Assembly (NCBI GenBank): GCA_964644375.1
Contig: CAZXWJ010000077.1
Location: 1-16,565 of the forward strand
Reading direction: 5' to 3'
Origin: CAYNYM01 sp964644375
GTDB taxonomy: Bacteria; Desulfobacterota; DSM-4660; Desulfatiglandales; HGW-15
DNA: 16,565 nucleotides
Shown here: piece after piece, positions 1-8,304 of the stretch
Layout: every line of letters starts with the position of its first letter
How positions within the stretch are numbered: position 1 is the stretch's first letter
Position numbers and translations under genes: made by a program
Notes under the pieces: generated by a model
Told to the model about the DNA's origin: nothing
Database searches by the model: none
The model's input: the letters and a program-made list of their open reading frames with translations, nothing else

Positions 1-280
1 TGATGGAGACTTGATAGGCCCCGGAGCGGGATCCCTGGACCGATGCCCGGATCTCGCCCTTTTTGATTTCGAGGTCCGTCACCTGGCCCCTGCGGGCATA
101 GGACCGCCCCCGGGCCAGGCGGGCCCCGATATTGAAACTCTCGAGCACCTGGAGCCATCTTTTCCCCCACCATTGGGTGGCGAAGGTCCCCCGTTTGCTG
201 TTGGCCTTGATTCCCCCCTTGACCTCACGGGGGGTTGTGGGCTCATACCAGAAATATCCGCGGTAGCCTCCTCGTGCCAT
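1..280 (-). CDS. SWIM zinc-finger family protein, N-terminal fragment (runs off left edge)
   Basis: The minus strand from 280 reads an open frame of 93 codons to the edge of the window with no stop. It begins MARGGYRGYFWYEPTTPREV and continues with a KGGIKANSKRGTFATQWWGK stretch and a GRSYARRGQV stretch, which I recognise as the conserved N-terminus of bacterial SWIM zinc-finger proteins. The zinc-binding CxC...CxH motif itself lies further on and is not in the window. The ATG is preceded by a good Shine-Dalgarno (TAGGAGAG). It starts one base after the helicase stop codon, so the two are almost certainly co-transcribed and translationally coupled. SWIM domains bind nucleic acid or protein. 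The cellular role of this pair is unknown. Confidence 0.85.
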   Translation of the reverse strand, partial: MARGGYRGYFWYEPTTPREVKGGIKANSKRGTFATQWWGKRWLQVLESFNIGARLARGRSYARRGQVTDLEIKKGEIRASVQGSRSGAYQVSI

Positions 281-281
281 A

Positions 282-2982
282 TCACTCTCCTACGGCATCT
301 TTGCTCAGGGCAAAGATGTTCTTCAGTTCGTCGTTTGAAAGCTCGGTCAACCACCCCTCGCCCGTCCCCACCACCTGATCCGCAATGGCCGTCTTTTTTT
401 CGATCATCTCGTCGATCCGCTCTTCAAGGGTACCCGAGCAGATAAATTTGCGGACCTGGACGTTTCGGGTCTGACCGATACGAAAGGCCCGGTCCGTGGC
501 TTGGTTTTCCACGGCCGGGTTCCACCATCGATCGAAATGAAACACATGATTGGCCCGGGTCAGGTTCAGGCCGGTCCCCCCCGCCTTGAGGGAGAGGATA
601 AAGAAGGGCGGCGCATCTTCCTCCTGTTGAAATCGCTCCACCATGAGGTCCCTTTTCTTTTTGGTGACCCCACCGTGAAGGAACAGGGCCTCCCGACCGA
701 AGGTCTCCTGAAGGTGGCCTTTCAGGAGGTCCCCCATCCGGGCAAACTGGGTAAAGATGAGAGCCCTTTCCCCGTTTTCAAGCATTTCCTCCAGCATCTC
801 TTCCAGGCGCGTTAGCTTTCCCGAACGGCCGTTGACTGCGGAACCGTCTCCCAGAAACTGCGAGGGGTGATTACAGACCTGCTTGAGTCGGCTGAGGATG
901 GAGAGCACGATCCCCCGCCGCTGCATGCCTTCGGCCTCCGCCAGTTGCTCCTCGGCATCCCTTATAACAGCCGCATAAAGGGAGGCCTGTTCCTTTGTCA
1001 GGGTGCAGAAGGTCTTCATTTCCATCTTTTCTGGCAGATCCGATATGATGGAGGTATCGGTCTTGAGGCGGCGCAGGATAAAGGGCCCGGTCATTCGCTT
1101 GAGACGAGTCGCCGTCTCTTCATTGCGGTATATCTGAATAGGCCGGAAAAAATTTTTTTTGAAGGCCCCCTGAGATCCGAGGAGTCCGGGGTTGAGGAAA
1201 TCCATGATGGCCCAGAGGTCACCGACGTGATTTTCTACAGGCGTACCGGTCAGGGCCATGCGGAAATCGCCCCCCAGTGCCCGCGCGGCCCGGGACTGCT
1301 TGGTCTCGGGATTCTTGATGTTCTGGGCCTCGTCCAGGACCACCCCGGCCCATTCAACCCCCTTCAGGGTCTCCAGATCCCTGTGAAGCAGGCCATAGCT
1401 GGAAATCACCAGGGCCAGGGATCGGACGGCCTTCTTAAACGTCTCCTTCTTTTTTCGTCCCAGACCGTGGTGGACCATGACATCCAGATGGGGAGTGAAC
1501 CGTTCCGTCTCCTTTCGCCAATTGTTCACAACCGAGGTGGGACAGATAACGAGGAACGGCCGGGTTTCACCTCTCTCCTTTTCCCGAGCCACAAACGCAA
1601 GGGTCTGAATCGTCTTGCCCAAGCCCATGTCGTCGGCCAGGCAGGCCCCCAGGCCCCACTGCCTGAGGAAGGAAAGCCAGGAATAGCCCCGCACCTGGTA
1701 AGGGCGCAATTGTCCGCCGAAGNNNNNNNNNNNNNNNNNNNNNNNNNNNNNNNNNNNNNNNNNNNNNNNNNNNNNNNNNNNNNNNNNNNNNNNNNNNNNN
1801 NNNNNNNNNNNNNNNNNNNNNNTCCAGGCTGCCGGCAACGCCCGGAGAAAGCCCCGCGGCCTGGCCCAGGGCCGCAAGCAGGTATTCCTGCATCCCCCTG
1901 CCATAGCGGTTCAACATGGAGGCGGCTGGATTTTGGATATCCCAGAGATCTTCCACCCGGACAAGCAGGCTGCGGTCTTCCCGGGGTTGGATGAGATAGC
2001 GAATCTGCCAGACCTCTTCAAAATTTTTTCGAGATCCGGGAGAACGCCTGCCTCCATCCTCCGGTTCTTCCAGCCGAAAGCAGAGGCGAAAGGGCGACTG
2101 AGAAACGACCCTGGCCGGACGCTGCCATTCCCGGACCTGTCCTTCCAGGGCGGCGAGCTGCCGGTCGTCATCCCAGGCAATCGACGCATCCGGCGTCTTC
2201 AGGGCATTGAGCCAGGCGTCATGGATGCTCTCAAAGACGGGTTTTTTCCTTCTTCGAGCAGGCCTTTCTCTGTCCATGATAGCAGAGCTGCGAACCAGCC
2301 GATCCACGGTCCGGGCCACGAAGGCATGGCTAATTTGCCGGGCCGAAACCATCGGCGGGACGGTCGCAGTCGTTTCCGTAAGACACCGGGCCGACGCCGG
2401 CATCCCCGTTACCAGGGCATCGAACCGCTCTTCTTCCTGGCCCTCCAGGACCGGTTCCCACCGGGCCAGGTACCCTTTCCCAGACGGCATAAGGCCCGGG
2501 AGATAGCCCTGCCGGGTGACCAGGGCCCCGGCAAAACCCAAGGCCTCCACCCACCACACAAGATCCGCACCGGGCAAAACGCCGCGCGCCAGGAATGCCT
2601 TTCCCCGACAGGCGCAAAGGAAATCCCTGGTCTCCTCAAAGGTAAGGGCACGGGTGGTGACCGACCACGGAAGCAGTTCGGTCCTGCGCCGGCCATTAGG
2701 AGGGTCGTCGATCAAGGGGCTTGATGGGAAGGGATTGTTTCCCTTGGAAGGCAGCCAGGCAGAAAAAATCCCCATCTGTTTTTTGACTACCTTGATACCG
2801 CTCGGAAAACTTGACAGGGCTGACTTGATGCCTTTCAGCCCTGCATCGTAAGGAAAGGGCCTGGCCTTGGGCACCTTGGGTCTTCGTCCCCGCACGGGGA
2901 GAGGTTCATAGGGGGTCTCGGGGGTCCTTTCACCCCAAAGATGGATAATTTCATCATGGCATGCAGCGTGGAGAATGATCAT
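282..2982 (-). CDS. SNF2-family DNA/RNA helicase (DEAD/DEAH-like), interrupted by an assembly gap
   Basis: Two open stretches in different frames flank the 100-N gap and together make one gene. The N-terminal part (2982 down to 1823, 387 residues, MIILHAACHDEIIHLWGE...) matches the N-terminal region and start of the bacterial SNF2-helicase domain (DUF3670 type). The C-terminal part (1721 down to 282, 479 residues) begins FGGQLRPYQVRGYSWLSFLR and carries the full SF2 motor: Walker A DDMGLGKT (1611-1634), motif II DEAQ (1323-1334), LTGTPVENH, motif V KAGGTGLNL, and motif VI QATDRAFRIGQ (471-503). These are ATP-driven double-stranded nucleic-acid translocases. The frame change is explained by an arbitrary-length gap, not by a frameshift. 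Family architecture suggests roughly 200 residues are missing. The ATG at 2982 follows a CAGGAA element at about 7 nt and matches the family's usual start. It is followed at once by the SWIM gene. Confidence 0.92.
1723..1822. other. Assembly gap (100 Ns) inside the helicase gene
   Basis: Exactly 100 undetermined bases, the conventional placeholder for a scaffold gap of unknown size. It falls between the DUF3670-like region and the SNF2 motor. The reading frames on its two sides disagree, so the true length is not 100. By family architecture I would expect about 0.6-0.75 kb of missing sequence. Confidence 0.97.
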
Positions 2983-3032
2983 GTGTGGTTCCTGACTTCT
3001 TCAAGTAATATTGATATCATCATTGGTACACT

Positions 3033-3060
3033 TTTATAGCGTCCATTTATATTTATTCAA
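3033..3060 (-). promoter_or_regulatory. Candidate sigma-70 promoter for the helicase/SWIM pair
   Basis: On the minus strand, TTGAAT (3060-3055) and TATAAA (3038-3033) are separated by 16 bp. They sit in an AT-rich 101-bp spacer between the queuosine-salvage gene and the helicase start at 2982. The predicted leader is about 44 nt. Matches to consensus are 4/6 and 5/6. No experimental support. Confidence 0.5.
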
Positions 3061-3083
3061 ATAAAAATCAAAGCATAAGGGAA

Positions 3084-4046
3084 TCAGTAATATATCGTCA
3101 GGGTCCGATGATAGGGCTTTTCTCTGAACCTGTCCTTCTGGCCCATGTTCCAGAGGAGCCAATCGATCTCAAAGGCCTTGAGGTTTCTTCCGCGGCCTTG
3201 CAGTTCCCTTCTCATGAGTTCCACGGCTCGGATCGTATTGGCACGGATCTCCACCTCCTCGGGGCTGCCAGGCGCTAGCAGCACCCGTTGGTCAACCTTT
3301 TCCGCCAGCGCCGGAGCGTACCGGAGAATCCCCAATTGCCGAAGGACCTGGGGCAGTTTGTAATCCGCAAAGGCCGTGAGCCGATCAACATCGGTAAATT
3401 CGCCCCAGTCCCTGCCCCGGAAGGCCCCGTAAAGATCGGCCGCCAGAATCTGTGCCCGTTTGAGAAAGAAGACCTTCTCGCCTTCATAGACAGCCACGTC
3501 CCTGTAGGAGGAGAGCTTTTCGGAAAGCAGCCCGGCAAGTCCCAGGGCGGATCGCTCGGCGGCCTCCACCAGATTGCAGGCCTCTCCGTTGAATTCATCC
3601 AGCAGGACCCTTCCCAGTTCGTTGAGATTGGCCGCCCGCCGATTCATGAGGAGGAGCTCTCCCTGCCCTCCCAGCATTTCCTTCAGATCGTCAACAGAAA
3701 GTCCGGCCAGAAAATCGGCCTTGTGAAGAGGAACGCCGTTCTCCACCGCCTTCTTGAGAGCTGTCGCCAGGGCATAATAACCGGATATCCTGCGTCCTTC
3801 GAATTCGATCTCCCATCTGCCTTTTCCCTTCAATGCCCAGAAGCAGAAATTAAGGGTATCCAAGACGAAAAAATACGCTACCGTTTTCACGCCACCGTCA
3901 AAGAAATGATGCTGGCTGTCCCAGGGGGGAATCCCGGTGTTCTGCTCGATCATTCTTCGAACTGCGGCGTCCAGAGCCTGTCTGTCAAGCCCCGCAAACC
4001 GGCTCTTTTGTACGATCTTTTTGGTTGTTTCCAGGACTTCGAACAT
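3084..4046 (-). CDS. Queuosine 5'-phosphate N-glycosidase/hydrolase (DUF2419, Q-salvage family)
   Basis: The 320-residue protein matches the DUF2419/Qng1 family, which removes the base from queuosine 5'-phosphate and so frees queuine for re-insertion into tRNA. Recognisable blocks are the aromatic FFVLDTLNFCFWALKGKG region (about residues 59-76), LNELGRVLLDEFNGEACNLV (about 141-160), the VFFLKRAQILAADLYGAF block (about 191-208), and FTDVDRLTAFADYKLPQVLR (about 217-236), the family's best conserved stretch. Length is normal. The ATG at 4046 is the only sensible start because an in-frame TAA lies four codons upstream. It lacks a clear Shine-Dalgarno: a heptamer repeat occupies that position. 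It lies 108 bp downstream of the peptide-transporter ATPase on the same strand and may be read through from that operon. Known of the family: cytosolic glycosidase. Inferred: role in queuine scavenging here. Confidence 0.88.
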   Translation of the reverse strand: MFEVLETTKKIVQKSRFAGLDRQALDAAVRRMIEQNTGIPPWDSQHHFFDGGVKTVAYFFVLDTLNFCFWALKGKGRWEIEFEGRRISGYYALATALKKAVENGVPLHKADFLAGLSVDDLKEMLGGQGELLLMNRRAANLNELGRVLLDEFNGEACNLVEAAERSALGLAGLLSEKLSSYRDVAVYEGEKVFFLKRAQILAADLYGAFRGRDWGEFTDVDRLTAFADYKLPQVLRQLGILRYAPALAEKVDQRVLLAPGSPEEVEIRANTIRAVELMRRELQGRGRNLKAFEIDWLLWNMGQKDRFREKPYHRTLTIYY

Positions 4047-4050
4047 ATGA

Positions 4051-4078
4051 GGTTAAAGGTCAAAGGTTAAAGGTCAAA
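4051..4078. repeat. Short tandem repeat, two perfect 14-bp copies (four related 7-mers)
   Basis: The unit GGTTAAAGGTCAAA occurs twice back to back (4051-4064, 4065-4078). Each unit is itself two near-identical heptamers, GGTTAAA and GGTCAAA. It ends 4 bp before the start codon of the queuosine-salvage gene on the minus strand and replaces the place where a ribosome-binding site would be expected. Confidence 0.9.
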
Positions 4079-4154
4079 GAAAAGGAAGGATCGCTCCGCC
4101 TTGGGCCGTCTTATCTTCTGAAATACCCTCTTCTGTCTTCTGTATTCTCTCCTT

Positions 4155-5144
4155 TTATCCCATCTCCCCGGCCCTGTGACAGGCCACCAAATGGTCTTCT
4201 CCTCCGGTCCCTGGAGCCGCTCTCAGAAGGGGTTCCTCTTCCACGCACCGATCAATCATGATGGGGCACCGGGTATGAAAACGGCATCCGGAGGGAGGGT
4301 GGATCGGAGACGGGATGTCCCCTTGAAGGATGATTCCTTTTCTCTTGTTTGCGGGATCAGGAATGGGGATGGCGGAAATCAGGGCATGGGTATAGGGGTG
4401 TTGCGGGTTTTTGTAAAGGGAATCCGCATCGGTGACCTCGACGATCTTCCCCAGGTACATCACCGCGATGCGATCGGAGATGTGCTTGACAACGGCTAGG
4501 TTATGGGCGATGAAAAGATAGGTCAGGCCCATTTCTCTTTGGAGCTCCAGAAGAAGGTTCAGAATCTGGGACTGAATGGATACATCCAGGGCGGACACCG
4601 GCTCGTCGCAGATGAGCAGTCTGGGGCTGAGGGCGATGGCCCTGGCAATACCGATCCTCTGGCGCTGCCCGCCGCTGAATTCATGAGGAAATCGTGTCAT
4701 CACATCGGAAGGCATCCCGACTCGTTTCAAAAGATTCCGAACCTCCGCCTTTCTTCCATGCTGCCCATTGATGCGATGAATAACAAAAGGCTCTTCCAGA
4801 ATATTACCGATCGTGTGCCGGGAGTTCAGGGATTCGAAAGGATCCTGGAAAATCATCTGCATGTCCCTGCGCAGTTCCTGCAAGTCCCCCTTCCCCAGTG
4901 CGGAAATGTCCCTGCCGTCAAAGAACACCTTTCCGCCAGTGGGTTCATAGAGCCTCAGGATGGCTCGCCCCACGGTCGTCTTCCCGCATCCTGACTCCCC
5001 GACAAGGCCCAGCGTCTCCCCGGCCTTGATCTTCAGCGAAACGTCGTCGACGGCGTGGACCCTGCCCACCTGATGCCGAAAGACACCCCCATGGATGGGG
5101 AAGTACATTTTGAGATTCTTGACTTCTAACAGATTTTCAGACAT
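4155..5144 (-). CDS. Oligopeptide/dipeptide ABC transporter ATP-binding protein, OppF/DppF type
   Basis: A 329-residue ABC ATPase with all motifs in order: Walker A GESGCGKTT (49-57), Q-loop Q100, signature SGGQRQR (157-163), Walker B LLICDEP (176-182) and H-loop H214. The C-terminal oligopeptide/dipeptide-transporter extension follows HPYTHAL and contains four cysteines (C287, C293, C300, C322) in the CX5CX6C...C spacing. That spacing is known to bind an Fe-S cluster in some members. It is the last gene of the importer operon and would pair with the upstream OppD-type ATPase to drive the two permeases. It lies 96 bp after the OppD-type gene in a spacer without obvious signals. The start ATG at 5144 has only a weak purine-rich AGAG element upstream. 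In E. coli Yej the two ATPases are one fused protein (YejF), whereas here they are separate. Confidence 0.93.
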   Translation of the reverse strand: MSENLLEVKNLKMYFPIHGGVFRHQVGRVHAVDDVSLKIKAGETLGLVGESGCGKTTVGRAILRLYEPTGGKVFFDGRDISALGKGDLQELRRDMQMIFQDPFESLNSRHTIGNILEEPFVIHRINGQHGRKAEVRNLLKRVGMPSDVMTRFPHEFSGGQRQRIGIARAIALSPRLLICDEPVSALDVSIQSQILNLLLELQREMGLTYLFIAHNLAVVKHISDRIAVMYLGKIVEVTDADSLYKNPQHPYTHALISAIPIPDPANKRKGIILQGDIPSPIHPPSGCRFHTRCPIMIDRCVEEEPLLRAAPGTGGEDHLVACHRAGEMG

Positions 5145-5240
5145 CGGTTTCTACTCTTTTATCAGCCGGATTCTATTGGGGACAGGGCCTTCCATGTTTT
5201 AATACGCCCGCCATCGCCCGGTTCGGCATTGCGCCCCAAG

Positions 5241-6257
5241 TTAATAGAGGTAACAACTCGCATAATGCCCGTCTCCGACCTGGATCAGTGGCGGGTGTTC
5301 ACTCCTGCAGACGTCCATCACACGGGGACACCGGTTCTGGAACCGGCACCCTTCGGGCAATTCGTGAAGACTCGGCACCATGCCCCTGATGATGCTGAGA
5401 TCCGTTTTTCCCGGCGTCTCGAGACGGGGTATCGATTCGAGCAGTCCCTGGGTATAGGGATGCTTTGGTTCCTGAAACAGGGCCTTGACCGGGGCACACT
5501 CCGCCATTCTCCCCGCGTACATCACCACGACCTCTTCACAGATCTCCGCAATGACCCCGAGATCGTGGGTAATAAAAATAATGGCCATCCCGGTCTCTTG
5601 CTGCAGGGCCTTCATGAGGCCCAGGATCTGCGCCTGAATCGTCACATCCAGGGCTGTTGTTGGTTCATCGGCGATCAGGATTTCAGGCTTACAGGCCAGG
5701 GCCATGGCGATCATGACCCGTTGGCGCATCCCCCCCGAGATCTGATGGGGATACTCGTTCATCCGTTGCTCGGGCTCAGGAATGCCCACTTTCCGGAGCA
5801 TGGCAATGGATTGTTCCCTGATCTCCTCATGGTCCATCCCGGGAAAGTGGAGGAGGTAGACCTCTCCAAGCTGATCGCCGATTCTGTGAACCGGATTCAA
5901 CGCGGTCATGGGCTCCTGAAAAATCATGGAAATACGGTTCCCGCGGATCTCGTGCATCTCATCGGCAGGAAGCCGGACAATGTCGGTCTTGCCAAAGAGG
6001 ATCTCCCCATCTTCAATGATGCCGGAAGGTTTTGGTAGGAGTCGCATGATGGAAAGGGCCGTGACGCTCTTGCCGCAACCGGATTCTCCCACGAGCCCCA
6101 GGGTAACCCCCTTTCGGACCTTGAAACTCATATCGTCCACCGCGCGAACCCGCCCCTCTTCCGTATCAAAGGCCGTGGTCAGATGCCGGACCTCCAGAAC
6201 GGTTTCCTCCCGGAGTTCGCGATCCATTATCTTTTCTGCTGTGGTTGTCGTCGCCAT
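5241..6257 (-). CDS. Oligopeptide/dipeptide ABC transporter ATP-binding protein, OppD/DppD type
   Basis: A 338-residue ABC ATPase: Walker A GESGCGKS (57-64), Q-loop Q114, signature SGGMRQR (174-180), Walker B ILIADEP (193-199), H-loop H231. The C-terminal extension after HPYTQGLLESIP has C304, C310, C317 and C335, the CX5CX6C...C pattern of the family. The MRQRVMIAMAL form of the signature is typical of OppD/DppD. The ATG at 6257 begins 6 bp after the stop of the binding-protein gene, so translation is probably coupled. Its Shine-Dalgarno is weak, and an internal ATG (residue 11, position 6227) is a less likely alternative. The protein works at the cytoplasmic face with the OppF-type partner. 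Which peptide is imported cannot be told from sequence. Confidence 0.93.
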   Translation of the reverse strand: MATTTTAEKIMDRELREETVLEVRHLTTAFDTEEGRVRAVDDMSFKVRKGVTLGLVGESGCGKSVTALSIMRLLPKPSGIIEDGEILFGKTDIVRLPADEMHEIRGNRISMIFQEPMTALNPVHRIGDQLGEVYLLHFPGMDHEEIREQSIAMLRKVGIPEPEQRMNEYPHQISGGMRQRVMIAMALACKPEILIADEPTTALDVTIQAQILGLMKALQQETGMAIIFITHDLGVIAEICEEVVVMYAGRMAECAPVKALFQEPKHPYTQGLLESIPRLETPGKTDLSIIRGMVPSLHELPEGCRFQNRCPRVMDVCRSEHPPLIQVGDGHYASCYLY

Positions 6258-6263
6258 TTCAAT

Positions 6264-8177
6264 TCAGGGATTAAGCGTCTTCATTTTGTAGGTCTCTTCG
6301 ATGCGGGTCACGGGTTCATAAGGTGTCTTTTGTTTCATGGCCTTCCTGGTCTCTTCGTGAAGTTTTTCATCGTACCAGAACAGCCCTCCGGTGAAACCGG
6401 AAAAAGGTTCGAAGAGATCATCGGTCTGTTTGGTGCCCGGAACATCCGGCAGGCGCCACCACCGCCAATAGGCCTGACGCACATAGGGCACCATGAAGGT
6501 GGGCACGAAGCACCCGATCTCGTGGATCTTTTTCTGGATCTTTCGGGAAAGTTGAATCCTCTCCTCTTCATCCAAGGAATTCCGGTAGGCATCTACGAGA
6601 CGGTCCATTTCCGGATCATCCGTGTTGGTGATGTTGTTTGTCTGCCCCTTGTGGGCATTTACTGAATGAAAGTGCTCCCAATACTGAGGCCTCAAGGACG
6701 TACTCCATCCCATCCAGGCCACATCATGACGCTTTTCGATGACCTTCTTGTAGGCGGCAGAGGGATCCAGCCTCTGTAGATTCAATTCGACGCCCGCTTT
6801 TTTGGCCTCCTCCTTGAGGACCACGAGCCTGGGGGTGTGCGGTTCCTGACTGTAGCTCACTTCCACGGAAAAACGTCTTCCGTTCTTTTCCCAGATCCCG
6901 TCTCCTCCTCGCCGCCATCCCGCCTCTTTCATATATTGATCCACCTTTTCCAGGTCAAATCTCCTGGCCCTGATATCAGGATTGCTATAGCGTCCGTATC
7001 CCACGAACATCTGGTCGAGTCTGTAGTAGTCCCCACGGAGGACCCGATCAATGACCCTGCCGATATTCATGGCATGGGCAAAGGCATAACGAACGCGTTT
7101 GTCCTTGAAGATCTGCCGGTCCTGATTGAGCCACATCCCCTGAGCGGACTGCTGGGTGTCGTTAAAGAACCAGATCTTTTCGGCATAACCCTTTTCAAAT
7201 ATCGGGATACTTGTCTTATTGTGCCAGAACTCGGGCAGGGTAATACCGAAGGTATCCGTTTTTCCTTTCTTGAAGTACTCCCACAAAATATTAAAATCCC
7301 TCACAACGGTGTATTTGACGGTATTCACGTTGAATCGATTCTTGAAATACCGCAGGTCCGCGGCCCACCAGTTCCTTTTTCGCTTGAATTTTATAACCTT
7401 TCCCTTTTTGAAGTCAGATATCTGATAGGGCCCTGTATTCGGTACGATCTTCCAGTTGTATCTTCGAACAAAATCTTCCCTGAGTTCACCATAGTAGTGC
7501 CTGGGGGTCGGCGTGAGCCCGAGTTTGAGATGAAGATCGGGCTGCGCTTTGGGGCTGACGACCGCCAAAGTGTGGTCGTCGTAGACCACGACTTTCTCGA
7601 TCTCATGCGTGTAGTAGTCATTGTACCAAGGCGCCACGATGTGCTTGGAGCGCATGAACTCCAGGGTGAAGGCGAAATCATGGGCCGAGACGGGCACGCC
7701 GTCGGACCACCTGGCCGCCCTGTTGAGTTTGAAATACATTGTCTTCTTGTCACTACCGAATGCCCAATGGGTGGCGAGTTCGGGAATAATATTCTCGGTG
7801 TTGGGGTGAATGCCGATCAGGCTGAGTTGATTTCCCAGGATGGCACCCCTGAAACTGCTATTGGAATCAGGCCCAACAACCCTGAATGTCAAAGGAAAAG
7901 TCATAACAGCTGTCCGAAAAGTCCCGCCTTTTTTCGCACGGGGGGAACCAAGGACGGGATCCGAATCATTCGTGAGCCATTCGAGATCCTTCGGTATCGG
8001 AGTGTCGGAAATCTTGGCCTTGAAGATATTTTCGCCCCGTTCCAATCCTGTTTCAGGAGAACTCCCCGCATCAACACCCTTATCCCCACAGGCATTCAGG
8101 AAAAAAACCGCAGAGAAAAAAATGACCGTGACAGCCAATGATCGAGAACTGCATTTACGGTCTGCTTTTTTGTTCAT
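6264..8177 (-). CDS. Peptide ABC transporter substrate-binding lipoprotein (SBP family 5, YejA/OppA-type)
   Basis: A 637-residue extracellular solute-binding protein of family 5. The chosen start (8177) gives a clean lipoprotein signal: basic MNKKADRK, hydrophobic LAVTVIFFSAVFF, and lipobox LNAC with acylated C30. It is preceded by GAAGGGG at about 8 nt. An upstream ATG at 8198 adds 7 residues but lacks a well-placed site. Family blocks include AKKGGTFRTAV near the mature N-terminus, AARWSDGVPVSAHDFAFTLE, PNTGPYQISDFKKGK, and FKDKRVRYAFAHAMNIGRVI. The length and the two adjacent permeases fit the YejA branch, which binds peptides and, in enterobacteria, microcin C. As a lipoprotein it would be tethered to a membrane in the periplasm. 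It lies third in the operon, after both permeases, rather than first as in E. coli yejABEF. The ligand is unknown. Confidence 0.92.
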   Translation of the reverse strand: MNKKADRKCSSRSLAVTVIFFSAVFFLNACGDKGVDAGSSPETGLERGENIFKAKISDTPIPKDLEWLTNDSDPVLGSPRAKKGGTFRTAVMTFPLTFRVVGPDSNSSFRGAILGNQLSLIGIHPNTENIIPELATHWAFGSDKKTMYFKLNRAARWSDGVPVSAHDFAFTLEFMRSKHIVAPWYNDYYTHEIEKVVVYDDHTLAVVSPKAQPDLHLKLGLTPTPRHYYGELREDFVRRYNWKIVPNTGPYQISDFKKGKVIKFKRKRNWWAADLRYFKNRFNVNTVKYTVVRDFNILWEYFKKGKTDTFGITLPEFWHNKTSIPIFEKGYAEKIWFFNDTQQSAQGMWLNQDRQIFKDKRVRYAFAHAMNIGRVIDRVLRGDYYRLDQMFVGYGRYSNPDIRARRFDLEKVDQYMKEAGWRRGGDGIWEKNGRRFSVEVSYSQEPHTPRLVVLKEEAKKAGVELNLQRLDPSAAYKKVIEKRHDVAWMGWSTSLRPQYWEHFHSVNAHKGQTNNITNTDDPEMDRLVDAYRNSLDEEERIQLSRKIQKKIHEIGCFVPTFMVPYVRQAYWRWWRLPDVPGTKQTDDLFEPFSGFTGGLFWYDEKLHEETRKAMKQKTPYEPVTRIEETYKMKTLNP

Positions 8178-8216
8178 CCGACGCACCCCTTCTGTCATGA
8201 CAAAGCGATTTTCCCT

Positions 8217-8272
8217 GAATATTGAATGTCGAATGAATCCCTTTTATATTCGACATTTCTTGTTCGATATTC
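8217..8272. repeat. Nested inverted repeat in the 127-bp spacer upstream of the binding-protein gene
   Basis: AATGTCGAAT (8225-8234) and its perfect reverse complement ATTCGACATT (8248-8257) enclose a 13-nt loop. Outer arms GAATAT (8217-8222) and ATATTC (8267-8272) are also complementary. TTCGATATTC/TTCGATTTT echoes continue to 8281. There is no U-tract, so it looks like an intergenic repeat or mRNA-processing hairpin rather than a terminator. Confidence 0.8.
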
Positions 8273-8304
8273 TTCGATTTTAAAAAGTTATATTGAGAAA
8301 GGCC

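Noticed and set aside
867..1994. Long plus-strand open frame opposite the helicase
   Set aside because: It is antisense to the helicase, crosses the N gap, and its translation is low-complexity Gly/Pro-rich sequence with no family resemblance.
1567..2982. True frameshift or gene split in the helicase
   Set aside because: The frame change coincides exactly with the 100-N gap, whose length is arbitrary, and both halves match adjacent parts of one family.
1..2982. Anti-phage defence island (DISARM-like) around the SNF2 helicase
   Set aside because: No methylase, nuclease, PLD or DUF1998 gene is present; the helicase and SWIM pair occurs widely outside defence loci.
4051..4078. CRISPR-like array
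   Set aside because: Units are only 7-14 bp and are contiguous with no spacers; no cas genes are nearby.
6837..8141. 434-codon plus-strand open frame opposite the binding-protein gene
   Set aside because: Shadow of the minus-strand substrate-binding protein; no start signal and no recognisable domain.
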